This document shows positions 14,996 to 23,385 of a stretch of 46,846 nucleotides of DNA, piece by piece; the stretch's first letter is position 1, and each line of letters starts with the position of its first letter. Both the position numbers and the translations under genes were made by a program. Source of the stretch: Actinomadura latina NBRC 106108 (GTDB lineage Bacteria; Actinomycetota; Actinomycetes; Streptosporangiales; Streptosporangiaceae). A model generated the notes under the pieces. The model did no database searches. It was not told the DNA's origin and saw nothing but the letters and a program-made list of their open reading frames with translations. The stretch covers positions 1-46,846 of the forward strand of contig NZ_BCQS01000048.1 of assembly GCF_001552195.1 (NCBI RefSeq), given 5' to 3'.

Positions 14996-17014
14996 ATGGA
15001 CACCATCACGATAGGAGCCGGTGTGCTCCTCGCGCTCGCCCTGCTCATCGCCCTCGGCCTCGTGCTGATGGTGAGCCGGTTGTTCCGCAAGGTCGACCAG
15101 GGCCGCGCACTGATCATCTCCAAGCTCAAGAAGGTCGACGTCACCTTCACCGGCGCGATCGTCCTGCCGGTCCTGCACAAGGCCGAGCTGATGGACATCT
15201 CGGTCAAGACGATCGAGATCGAGCGGACCGGCCGGGACGGGCTGATCTGCAAGGACAACATCCGCGCCGACATCCGCATCACGTTCTTCGTCCGCGTCAA
15301 CAAGACGGCCGAGGACGTCGTGAAGGTGGCGCAGGCGATCGGCACGGAACGCGCCAGCAGCCAGGACACGCTGCAGGAGCTGTTCGCCGCCAAGTTCTCC
15401 GAGGCGCTGAAGACCGTCGGCAAGCACCTCGACTTCGCCGATCTCTACACCCGCCGCAACGAGTTCCGCGACCACATCATCCAGGTGATCGGCACGGACC
15501 TGAACGGCTACAGCCTGGAGGACGCGGCGATCGACTACCTGGAGCAGACGTCGCTGCTCTCCCTCGACAAGACCAACATCCTGGACGCCCAGGGCATCCG
15601 CAAGATCACCGAGCTGACCGCGATCGAGCACGTCCGCACCAACGAGTACACCCGCAACGAGGAGAAGGAGATCACCCGCCAGAACGTGGAGGCGCGCGAG
15701 GCGATCCTGGAGCTGGAGCGCCGGCAGGCCGACGCCGAGCTCCGCCAGGAGCGCGAGATCGAGACCGTCCGGGCCCGCGAGGAGGCGGAGACCGAGCGGG
15801 TCAAGGCCGAGGAGCGGCTGCGGGCGCAGACCGCGCACATCCGCACCGACGAGCAGCTCGGCGTGCAGCACGAGAACAAGGACCGCGAGGTCTCCGTCGC
15901 CGCGAAGAACAAGGAGCGCGTCCTCGCGATCGAGAGCGAGCGCATCGAGAAGGACCGCCTCCTCGAAGTGATCGCCCGCGAGCGGGAGACCGAGCTGACC
16001 CGGATCTCCGCCGACAAGGAGGTCGAGGCCGAGAAGCGGGAGATCGCGAACGTCGTCCGGGAGCGGATCGCGGTCGAGCGGACGGTGGCCGAGCAGGAGG
16101 AGGCCATCAAGCGGCTCCGCACCGTCGAGGAGGCCGAGCGCGCCCGCCAGTCGGTGATCATCCACGCGGAGGCCGAGGCGCAGGAGAACCTGGTCAAGGA
16201 CATCAAGGCCGCCGAGGCCGCCGAGGCCGCCGCGCAGCACCGCGCCCGCGAGGAGCTGACGATGGCGCAGGCCCGGCGGCAGGCCGCCGAGCTGGACGCG
16301 GAGGCCAAGTCCCGGCTGGCCGAGGGGCTGCGCGCCGAGACCGCCGCGCCCGGCCTCGCCGAGGTCGAGGTCCGCGAGCGCGGCGCCGAGGCCATCGAGA
16401 AGGTCGGCCGCGCCGAGGCCGCCGCCGCGCAGGAGATGGCGATGGCGGAGGCCGCCCGGATCCGGGAGAGCCTGCGCGCCGAGGCGGAGGGCCTGCACGA
16501 GAAGGCCGGGGCGATGGCGGCCCTGGACGAGGCATCCCGCCAGCACGAGGAGTACCGGCTGCGGCTGGAGGCGGAGAAGGACGTCCGCCTCGCCGGCATC
16601 GACGTGCAGCGCCAGGTCGCCGAGGCGCAGGCCGCCGTCCTCGCGGCCGGTCTGGAGAACGCGGACATCGACATCGTCGGCGGCGACTCCGTCTTCTTCG
16701 ACCGCCTGGCCGGCTCGATCGGGCTGGGCAAGAGCGTGGACGGCTTCGTCCAGAACTCCGAGGTCGTGCGGTCGCTCGCCGGCCCGTGGCTGGACGGGAC
16801 GTCGTCGTTCACCGGCGACGTGTCCCGGCTGCTCGGCTCGATCGACACCGGCGGCGTCCGCGACCTGACCCTGTCCGCGCTGCTGCTGCGGCTGATCAAG
16901 TCCGGCGGCCCGGAGGCGGCGGGCCTCCAGGACCTGCTGGACACCGCCCGCCGCCTCGGCGTCGCCGACGCGCCGCTGCCGGAGATCAACGGAACCGCGG
17001 TGGCCGCCGGCTGA
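14996..17014 (+). CDS. yqiK: Flotillin family SPFH protein (YqiK-like)
   Basis: 672 aa. It has a single N-terminal membrane helix (~5-28), an SPFH domain (~30-195; RKVDQGRALIISKLKK, KTIEIERTGRDGLICKDNIRADI) and then a very long Glu/Ala/Arg-rich coiled coil (~215-560; repeated EREIETVRAREEAETERVK-like heptads). A globular C-terminal segment (~580-672) begins VFFDRLAGSIGLGKSVDG. The ATG at 14996 follows an AGGGA site; longer readings overlap yqiJ in another frame. Flotillins oligomerise to organise membrane domains. The SPFH-NfeD/OB pairing with the preceding gene is established for the family; coupling to the ATPase downstream is inferred from gene order. Confidence 0.94.
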   Translation: MDTITIGAGVLLALALLIALGLVLMVSRLFRKVDQGRALIISKLKKVDVTFTGAIVLPVLHKAELMDISVKTIEIERTGRDGLICKDNIRADIRITFFVRVNKTAEDVVKVAQAIGTERASSQDTLQELFAAKFSEALKTVGKHLDFADLYTRRNEFRDHIIQVIGTDLNGYSLEDAAIDYLEQTSLLSLDKTNILDAQGIRKITELTAIEHVRTNEYTRNEEKEITRQNVEAREAILELERRQADAELRQEREIETVRAREEAETERVKAEERLRAQTAHIRTDEQLGVQHENKDREVSVAAKNKERVLAIESERIEKDRLLEVIARERETELTRISADKEVEAEKREIANVVRERIAVERTVAEQEEAIKRLRTVEEAERARQSVIIHAEAEAQENLVKDIKAAEAAEAAAQHRAREELTMAQARRQAAELDAEAKSRLAEGLRAETAAPGLAEVEVRERGAEAIEKVGRAEAAAAQEMAMAEAARIRESLRAEAEGLHEKAGAMAALDEASRQHEEYRLRLEAEKDVRLAGIDVQRQVAEAQAAVLAAGLENADIDIVGGDSVFFDRLAGSIGLGKSVDGFVQNSEVVRSLAGPWLDGTSSFTGDVSRLLGSIDTGGVRDLTLSALLLRLIKSGGPEAAGLQDLLDTARRLGVADAPLPEINGTAVAAG

Positions 17015-17022
17015 TCGAAGAC

Positions 17023-17072
17023 GTGCGGCGGGTCGCTGCTCTGGGGGCCGCCAGGCCGGCGACCCGCCGCAC
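17023..17072 (+). terminator. Strong hairpin between flotillin and ATPase genes (attenuator or terminator)
   Basis: GTGCGGCGGGTCG (17023-17035) pairs perfectly over 13 bp with CGACCCGCCGCAC (17060-17072), and the loop contains a further GGCC/GGCC helix. It begins 9 bp after the flotillin stop and lies 60 bp before the ATPase GTG. No U-tract follows, so it may be an mRNA-stabilising or processing stem that sets the flotillin-to-ATPase ratio rather than a full terminator. Confidence 0.7.
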
Positions 17073-17132
17073 CGCGAGAGCCGGAGTCGTCCGGCACCGG
17101 GTCCGGCAGTGCGACGGAGATGGGAGAGACGG

Positions 17133-20100
17133 GTGACTGAGGACGTCCGGGAGGGTACGGGCGGCGCCGAGCTGGACCACGGGACCTACGAGGTGCTGCG
17201 GGCGCGGCTCGGCGAGCAGGCCGGGGAGCTGGCGCGGCGCGCGGAGGAGCTGAACGCGCGGCGGCTGGAGGTCTTCGGCGGCGCGGAGATGCGGCTCGCC
17301 GGCACCGAGCGGATCAGGACCGGGCACAACTGCGTGCCCCGCGACATGGTCGCGCTCGGCGACGTGATGCTGTTCGGCTACAACGTCTTCCTCGGGCTGA
17401 AGCCGGAGACGGCGGTCGGCGACGTCTTCTCGCTGCACCGGTTCACACGGGGCGAGGACGGCATCGCGTTCGCCGCCGCCGGGCCGGAGGCGGTGCCGGG
17501 GCTGCTCGACGACCCGCGCTTCCTGCGCGACTTCGCCGACATGTACCGGTACTACCGGCAGGCGCGGCTGCTCCAGCTGCGGCTCGTGGACGGCCGGCTG
17601 CTCGCGGTCTTCCAGACCGGGCCGCGGCTGTCGGACCTGCGCGTGCTGCGGTGGCGGACGGCCCCGGGCGGCGGCGTCGCGTACGAGGACAACCAGGGCG
17701 AACGCGACCACCAGTTCCCGCCGGCGCACGACGTCGACTGGGTCGAGACCACACGGGACGACCACGTCCTCGGGCGGCACCCGCACATCTCGATCGAGGG
17801 CGAGGTGTTCGTCGAGACGATCGGCGGCACCCTCACCGTGAAGATCGAGGACAACACCGGCACCGGCGAGGGGATCTACTCCGAGCCGGTGGACGAGGCC
17901 CTGCAGTCGCTCGCGGACGCCGACGTCCTGCACGCGCGGGTCGGGGCGCTGATCCTGCTGCGGATCCGGCCCTACAACGAGCCGGCGTGGCGGCACCTGG
18001 TGTTCAACGTCCGCACGAAGGAGGTCGTGCGGCTCGACGGCATCGAGCAGGCGTGCCGGCGGCTGCCCGACGACCACGGGATCATCTTTCCGGGCGGCTA
18101 CCACCTGGACACGGGCGCGGCGAAGACGTTCGACACCGACGTCACCGGGCTGGAGTACGAGCGGGTCATCCGCTCCCCCAACGGCGAGGACGTCCTCTAC
18201 GTCTTCCACTCGCGGGAGGACGGCCGGTCACTGCTGCTGCCGTACAACATGATCCGCAAGCGGGTCGCGACGCCGGTCGCGTGCCACGGGTACTCGCTGT
18301 TCGAGGACGGGACGCTCGTCGTGATGCGGGCGTTCACCGACGAGCCGGCCCGCGTCCACCCGATGCAGATCTGGGCGACCCCGTACGTCTCGGACGCGCA
18401 CGCCGCCGCGCAGCCGGTCGGGTCCGGGCCCCTGGAGCGGGTGGGGAACGCCGACCTCGTGCGCGGCATCTCCGAATGCCTGTCGATCACCCGGATGGTG
18501 GACGAGATGTCGCCGTCCTCCAGGGTGTTCGAGGCGCTGATCTCGTCGTGCACGCGGGCGGCGGACCTGTACCACTGGCTGGCCGAGGAGGAGCTGGGCG
18601 ACGTCGCCGCGCCGCTGGCGGACGTCCGCGCGACCGCCGGGCAGGTGCTGGACGAGTACGAGAAGGTCAGGGCGCTCACCGAGCAGGCTGTTTCCGCTGT
18701 TTCCGAGGCGGCCGGGCACATCGCCGCGCTGGTCCGCCGGGCGCGGGCCGAGACGCCGTCGACCGCCGACGGCTGGATCTCGGCGCTCGCCGAGTTCCGC
18801 CGCGCCCAGGGGCGCCTGGAAACCCTGCGCGACCTCCGCTACGTCGACGCGACCCGCCTCGACGAGCTCTCCGAAACCGTCCAGGCCGAGCTACGGGACG
18901 CGGGCCGGGGCGCGGTCGAGTTCCTGCAGGGCGACGACGCCTTCACCGGCTACCACGCGGAGGTCGAGCGCATCGCCGAGGCGGCCGGCGCCATCGAGAC
19001 GGCCGCCGACGCCGCGCCCCTCGCCGGCCTCCTCGCCGCGCAGAACGAGGGCCTGGAGGTCGTCACCGAGGTCGTCGGCGACCTCGACATCACCGACGCG
19101 ACCGCCCGGACGGGCATCCTGGAACGGGTCGGCGAGGTCCTCGGCGGCCTCAACCGGGCCCGCGCCGTCCTGGACAACCGGCGCCGCGACCTGCTGGGAC
19201 GCGAGGGACGCGCCGCGTTCGCCGCCGAGCTGGCGCTGCTCGACCAGTCGATCGCCGGGGCGCTGGCGACCGCCGCCACGCCCGAAGCGTGCGACGAGCA
19301 ACTGGGGCGCCTGCTCCTCCGGCTGGAGACCCTGCAGGCCCGCTTCGCCGAGCTGGACGCGTTCCTTGCCGAGCTGGAAACGAAGCGGACCGAGGTCTAC
19401 GAGGCGTTCTCGTCCCGCAGGCAGACGCTGCTGGACGAGCGCGCCCGCCGCACCGGCCGGCTGGCCGAGTCGGCCGAGCGGATCCTGTCCGGCGTCCGCC
19501 GCCGCGCCGGGACGCTCGCCTCTCCGGACGAGGTCGGCACGTACTTCGCGACCGACGCGATGGTGGCGCGGCTCCGCTCCATCGCCGCCGAGCTGCGTGC
19601 GCTCGACGACGACGTCCGCGCCGAAGAGCTGGACGGACGCGTCAAGGCCGCCCGCCAGGAGGCCGGCCGCGCGCTGCGCGACCGCCTCGACCTGTACGGG
19701 GACGACGGCGGGACGATCCGGCTGGGCCGGCACCGGTTCGCGGTCAACACGCGCCCGATCGAACTGACCCTCGTCCCGCACCGCGACACCGTCGCCTTCG
19801 CGATCACGGGCACCGACTACCGGGCCGCCGTCCGGGACGAGGGCTTCGCGGCGACCCGCCACCTGTGGAACCAGACCCTCGTCTCGGAAACCCCGGAAAC
19901 GTACCGCGCCGAGTACCTGGCGGCCTCGATCCTGGCGTCCTCGCCCCCCGGCGAACTGCGGCGGGCCGCCGCCGGCGGCCGCCTCCTCCCGCTCGTCCGG
20001 GACGCGGCCGCCGACCGGTACGACGAGGGCTACGAGCGCGGCGTCCACGACCACGACGCGGCCCGCATCCTGGAAGCACTGCTGCGCCTGCACGCCGACG

Positions 20101-22010
20101 CGGGCCTGCTCCGCTACCCGGGCCCGGCCCGCGCCGCCGCGCAGCTGTTCTGGACGCACGGCCCGGAGGAGACCGAACGCTCCACGTGGGCGACCCGCGC
20201 CCGCTCCCTCGTCCGGGCCCGCGAAGCGTTCGGCGGCACCGGCGCCCTCGCCGGCCTGACCGCCGAACTGGCCGCGTCCGTCACCGCGTTCGCCGAGCGG
20301 AGCGGCCTGCCCGCGCCCCACCCGCTCACCGCCGAGTACCTGGTCGAAGAGCTGGCGGCGGGCCCGGACGGCTTCGTGACGAGCCAGGGCGCCCGAACCC
20401 TCCTGAAGGGCTTCACCCAGGCCCTGGGCGACACCGCCCTGGGCGACACCGGCCTGGACGACGATCTGCGCGGCGCCGGCACTCTCGCCGCACGACACCA
20501 GATCGCCGAAGCCTGGCTCGCCTCCTACCTCGGGACGGGCGCGGACGGCGACCCCGCCGACGTCCCCGAGGCCGTGGCGACGCTCCTCTGCCCGTCCGCC
20601 CGCTACGACTCCCCCGCCGCCCTCACGGCCACGATCGAGGACCTGCTCGGCGACCACCCGCGCGTCACCGGCCGCCGCCTCGACCTGCGCCTGGACGAGC
20701 TGCTGGCCCGCACCCACCGCTTCCGCACCGAACGCGTCCCCGCGTTCCGCGCCTACCAGAAGACCCGCAACGACCTGATCGCGTCCGAGGAGGAGCGCCT
20801 CGGACTGGCCGGCCTCAAACCCCGCACGATGAGCGCGTTCGTCCGGAACCGCCTCGTGGACGAGGTCTACCTGCCCCTCATCGGGGACAACCTCGCGAAA
20901 CAGCTCGGCGCCACCGGCGAGGGCAAGCGCACCGACCAGATGGGCCTGCTCCTGCTCATCTCACCCCCCGGCTACGGCAAGACGACGCTCATGGAATACG
21001 TCGCCGACCGCCTCGGCCTGGCCTTCGTCAGAATCGACGGCCCCGCCCTCGGCCACGACGTGACGTCCCTCGACCCGGCCCGAGCACCCAACGCGACGGC
21101 GGCCCGCGAGGTCGAGAAGATCAACCTCGCCCTGGAAATGGGCAACAACGTCCTGCTCTACGTGGACGACATCCAGCACACGTCGCCCGAGTTCCTGCAG
21201 AAGTTCATCCCCCTCTGCGACGCCCAGCGCCGCATCGAAGGAGCGACGCGCACCTACGACCTGCGCGGCAAGCGCTTCGCCGTCTGCATGGCCGGCAACC
21301 CGTACACCGAATCGGGCCGACGCTTCCGCATCCCCGACATGCTCGCCAACCGCGCGGACGTGTGGAACCTGGGCGACGTCCTCTCCGGCAAGGACGACCT
21401 GTTCGCCCTCAGCTACATCGAGAACACGCTGACCTCGAACCCCGTCCTCGCTCCCCTCACGACCCGCGACCGGGGCGACGTCGAACTACTGGCGCGCCTG
21501 GCCTCCGGCGACGAGACCGTCCGCCCCGACCGCCTGTCGCACCCGTACTCCCAGGCCGAACTGGACGAGATCCTCTCCGTCCTCGAAAAGCTGATCCACG
21601 TCCAGCACGTCGTCCTGATGGTCAACCGCGCCTACATTGCCTCCGCCGCTCAAGACGACGCATCTCGCACCGAACCGCCGTTCCGCCTCCAGGGCTCCTA
21701 CCGCGACATGAACAAACTCGCGGAACGCATACTCCCAGTCATGAACGCGGCCGAACTGGAAGCGGCCATCGACGACCACTACCGGGCCGAGTCGCAGACG
21801 CTGACCTCGGACGCCGAGGCGAACCTACTGAAACTCTCCGAACTACAAGGGAACCTGACGCCCGGTGAGATCGAGCGCTGGACGGAGATCAAGACGGCCT
21901 ACCGGCGCTCCCAACTGCTGACCGGCAACCAGGAAGACCCGTCCGTAGGCGCCCTACTGCACCTGGCCGACAAACTCTCCGCCATAGAAAAAGCCCTCCG
22001 CAACCACTGA
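17133..22010 (+). CDS. Giant AAA+ ATPase of the DUF3686 'DNA repair ATPase' type
   Basis: 1625 aa. The N-terminal ~1-430 is rich in beta strands (e.g. LRWRTAPGGGVAYEDNQGE, HPHISIEGEVFVETIGG), the DUF3686-type region. Residues ~440-860 are mainly helical coiled coil and ~860-1250 a mixed helical region. A C-terminal AAA+ module follows, with Walker A SPPGYGKTT (~1278), Walker B NVLLYVDD (~1339) and a sensor segment FAVCMAGNPYTESGRRFRIP (~1385), MoxR-like in character. GTG 17133 is chosen for its GGGAGAG site. 'DNA repair' is the customary database label; I see no nuclease motif. Its position directly after yqiJ-yqiK argues for a membrane-linked remodelling role. Confidence 0.9.
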   Translation: MTEDVREGTGGAELDHGTYEVLRARLGEQAGELARRAEELNARRLEVFGGAEMRLAGTERIRTGHNCVPRDMVALGDVMLFGYNVFLGLKPETAVGDVFSLHRFTRGEDGIAFAAAGPEAVPGLLDDPRFLRDFADMYRYYRQARLLQLRLVDGRLLAVFQTGPRLSDLRVLRWRTAPGGGVAYEDNQGERDHQFPPAHDVDWVETTRDDHVLGRHPHISIEGEVFVETIGGTLTVKIEDNTGTGEGIYSEPVDEALQSLADADVLHARVGALILLRIRPYNEPAWRHLVFNVRTKEVVRLDGIEQACRRLPDDHGIIFPGGYHLDTGAAKTFDTDVTGLEYERVIRSPNGEDVLYVFHSREDGRSLLLPYNMIRKRVATPVACHGYSLFEDGTLVVMRAFTDEPARVHPMQIWATPYVSDAHAAAQPVGSGPLERVGNADLVRGISECLSITRMVDEMSPSSRVFEALISSCTRAADLYHWLAEEELGDVAAPLADVRATAGQVLDEYEKVRALTEQAVSAVSEAAGHIAALVRRARAETPSTADGWISALAEFRRAQGRLETLRDLRYVDATRLDELSETVQAELRDAGRGAVEFLQGDDAFTGYHAEVERIAEAAGAIETAADAAPLAGLLAAQNEGLEVVTEVVGDLDITDATARTGILERVGEVLGGLNRARAVLDNRRRDLLGREGRAAFAAELALLDQSIAGALATAATPEACDEQLGRLLLRLETLQARFAELDAFLAELETKRTEVYEAFSSRRQTLLDERARRTGRLAESAERILSGVRRRAGTLASPDEVGTYFATDAMVARLRSIAAELRALDDDVRAEELDGRVKAARQEAGRALRDRLDLYGDDGGTIRLGRHRFAVNTRPIELTLVPHRDTVAFAITGTDYRAAVRDEGFAATRHLWNQTLVSETPETYRAEYLAASILASSPPGELRRAAAGGRLLPLVRDAAADRYDEGYERGVHDHDAARILEALLRLHADAGLLRYPGPARAAAQLFWTHGPEETERSTWATRARSLVRAREAFGGTGALAGLTAELAASVTAFAERSGLPAPHPLTAEYLVEELAAGPDGFVTSQGARTLLKGFTQALGDTALGDTGLDDDLRGAGTLAARHQIAEAWLASYLGTGADGDPADVPEAVATLLCPSARYDSPAALTATIEDLLGDHPRVTGRRLDLRLDELLARTHRFRTERVPAFRAYQKTRNDLIASEEERLGLAGLKPRTMSAFVRNRLVDEVYLPLIGDNLAKQLGATGEGKRTDQMGLLLLISPPGYGKTTLMEYVADRLGLAFVRIDGPALGHDVTSLDPARAPNATAAREVEKINLALEMGNNVLLYVDDIQHTSPEFLQKFIPLCDAQRRIEGATRTYDLRGKRFAVCMAGNPYTESGRRFRIPDMLANRADVWNLGDVLSGKDDLFALSYIENTLTSNPVLAPLTTRDRGDVELLARLASGDETVRPDRLSHPYSQAELDEILSVLEKLIHVQHVVLMVNRAYIASAAQDDASRTEPPFRLQGSYRDMNKLAERILPVMNAAELEAAIDDHYRAESQTLTSDAEANLLKLSELQGNLTPGEIERWTEIKTAYRRSQLLTGNQEDPSVGALLHLADKLSAIEKALRNH

Positions 22011-22060
22011 CCCGGCCGTCGCGAACTCCAGACGCCGGTCCGCGGTAGCGAATGGCCTTC

Positions 22061-22468
22061 TCAGGGGCGGTTCAGGACGATGGAGTTGTAGGGCGTCAGG
22101 TAGGGGAGCGCGTAGCAGGTGGCACAAGACGTGCCCTCCTTGGGCGGGATGGTCCAGCCGGGGTCGCAGTTGGTGCCGTTGTAGCCGTAGCACAGCGTCG
22201 CGGTGGCGCCGCCGTACTGGTTGTTGACTATGGGCCGGCGTCCGTACTGGTTGACCAGGTTGTGCGGTCCGTAGGACCAGAAGGTCTGCGTGATGTGCGA
22301 GAACGTGGTGTCGGTGTAGATGCACACGGCCCCGTAAGGGCATCCGAGCCAGGGGCCGCCGGCCGCCTTCGCCTCCGTGGGGCCGGCGACGGACCCGGCG
22401 AGCGTCGTCGCGGCGATGCCTACCGTCGCCGCCCCCGCGGCGAGCACCGTGCGGATTCTGGTTTTCAT
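22061..22468 (-). CDS. Small secreted protein, I36-inhibitor-like
   Basis: 135 aa. A Sec signal peptide (KTRIRTVLAAGAATVGIAAT...) is followed by AKA-AG, so mature protein starts near residue 36. The mature part has six Cys, the pattern CPYGAVCIYTD near its start, and VNNQYGGATATLCYGYNGTNC, as in actinobacterial secreted proteins resembling peptidase inhibitor family I36. That resemblance is by eye and no active site is identifiable. It is transcribed away from the next secreted gene, and its upstream region carries three 11-bp direct repeats. It ends 50 bp from the convergent ATPase gene. Confidence 0.8.
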   Translation of the reverse strand: MKTRIRTVLAAGAATVGIAATTLAGSVAGPTEAKAAGGPWLGCPYGAVCIYTDTTFSHITQTFWSYGPHNLVNQYGRRPIVNNQYGGATATLCYGYNGTNCDPGWTIPPKEGTSCATCYALPYLTPYNSIVLNRP

Positions 22469-22518
22469 ACCTTTCCCCCTGCGAGAAGTCGAACGGTCGA
22501 GCAGAAGCTACTCAGGCA

Positions 22519-22549
22519 CTGCTTCACATCGGCTTCACATCGGCTTCAC
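22519..22549 (-). promoter_or_regulatory. Triple 11-bp direct repeat, copy facing the leftward secreted gene
   Basis: On the minus strand the heptamer GAAGC(C/A)G occurs three times with 4-bp spacers (22541-22547, 22530-22536, 22519-22525), an exact 11-bp period; two of the units share the longer core GTGAAGCCGAT. It lies 50-80 bp upstream of the start at 22468. An 11-bp period of heptamers is the signature of OmpR/PhoB-type or SARP regulators. PHO-box-like similarity (GTTCACC vs cttcaca) is only partial. Confidence 0.65.
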
Positions 22550-22570
22550 CGCATCGCCTCGGCGGAGGCC

Positions 22571-22599
22571 GAAGCCGTTCTGAAGCAGCCGTGAAGCCG
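22571..22599 (+). promoter_or_regulatory. Triple 11-bp direct repeat, copy facing the rightward secreted gene
   Basis: On the plus strand GAAGCCG, GAAGCAG and GAAGCCG occupy 22571-22577, 22582-22588 and 22593-22599, again with an exact 11-bp period, 43-71 bp upstream of ATG 22642. Orientation toward the gene is the same as in the leftward set, so the two divergent genes carry mirror-image control elements. Confidence 0.65.
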
Positions 22600-22641
22600 C
22601 CGATTGGTGTACTTCTCCCAGATTCGTTGGAAGGAGACGTG

Positions 22642-23136
22642 ATGAGATACCCGAGAATGCCGGCCGCGTCGGCCGCTCTCTTCGCGGTCATCGCCGCCTT
22701 ACAGGTGATGTTCCCGGTCGGCGCTCCGGCCGCGCATGCCGCCGAGAAGAAGGACGGCGGCCGTCCCGGCGCGTCCGACGCCAGGACCCTGGCCTGGACG
22801 CCGTCGCTCACGCCGCTCGACTCCAGAAAGGAGAGGGTGAAGCCCAATCTGACCACGGAGCAGCGGAACAACCTTCTCCACAACTGCTGGAGCGGCTACC
22901 TGTGCGTGGCCGTGGGTGAGGGGGACGGCCAGCACACCGTGTTCGAACTCTGGTACTGCACGAGGCGGACCCTCTCCAACTTCCTGGGCGCCGGCGCCGT
23001 CACCAACAACCAGTACACCGTCTATCCCGCCGTCCTGAGGGACCGGAACTACATCACGCGCATGACCATTCCGACGAACAACGTCCCCACGCGCGTCGAC
23101 GACTGGGGTCCGATCTGGTACATCGACGTCTGCTGA
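22642..23136 (+). CDS. Small secreted protein, distant relative of the divergent neighbour
   Basis: 164 aa. ATG 22642 follows AAGGAG by 5 bp, which decides the start against the upstream in-frame ATG at 22591. A signal peptide (ASAALFAVIAALQVMFPVG, cleavage near AHA-A) precedes a charged linker and a ~85-residue domain. The domain begins CWSGYLCVAV, continues with ELWYCTRR and VTNNQY, and ends DVC at the C-terminus, giving four Cys. The C-x2-G-x2-C, LW and V-x-N-N-Q-Y spacing resembles the divergent secreted protein, so the two are probably distant paralogues. Function unknown. Confidence 0.8.
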   Translation: MRYPRMPAASAALFAVIAALQVMFPVGAPAAHAAEKKDGGRPGASDARTLAWTPSLTPLDSRKERVKPNLTTEQRNNLLHNCWSGYLCVAVGEGDGQHTVFELWYCTRRTLSNFLGAGAVTNNQYTVYPAVLRDRNYITRMTIPTNNVPTRVDDWGPIWYIDVC

Positions 23137-23190
23137 TGACGCTCGTCGTGTAAGCGCGGACCGGTCGTTCTGTTCCCGCCGGCCCGTCCC

Positions 23191-23289
23191 GTGGACGACA
23201 TCCAGCACACGTCGCCCCCGTCCGTCGGCGCCCTGCTCCACCTGGCCGACAAACTCGCGGCCATAGAAAAGGCCCTCCGCAGCAACTGA
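23191..23289 (+). pseudogene. In-frame remnant of a second copy of the DUF3686 ATPase gene
   Basis: Bases 23191-23217 are identical to 21162-21188 (the Walker B segment VDDIQHTSP). Bases 23217-23289 match 21938-22010 (the last 24 codons including the stop) with 8 differences in 73, most of them silent. The two pieces are joined in frame, skipping 749 bp of the intact gene, giving 32 codons and a TGA. There is no ribosome site, so it is probably untranslated. The mostly silent differences indicate descent from a diverged functional copy rather than a recent local duplication. Confidence 0.9.
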
Positions 23290-23320
23290 CCAGCGAGATT
23301 CGGCCAAACCCAATCAGGCA

Positions 23321-23351
23321 TTGACCTCAACATTGGTTCAGGTTGAAGACT
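23321..23351 (+). promoter_or_regulatory. MerR-type promoter of the quinone oxidoreductase gene
   Basis: -35 TTGACC (23321-23326) and -10-like AAGACT (23346-23351) are separated by 19 bp, the overlong spacer typical of MerR-activated promoters. The spacer region carries a dyad ACCTCAAC (23324-23331) / GTTCAGGT (23336-23343) with one mismatch in eight. No merR gene is in the window. Confidence 0.7.
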
Positions 23352-23385
23352 GAGGTCGACGTCGTCTCAAGGGAGGGTGCTGCTC

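Noticed and set aside
22011..22060. Possible terminator after the ATPase gene
   Set aside because: Only short imperfect pairings are visible in these 50 bp.
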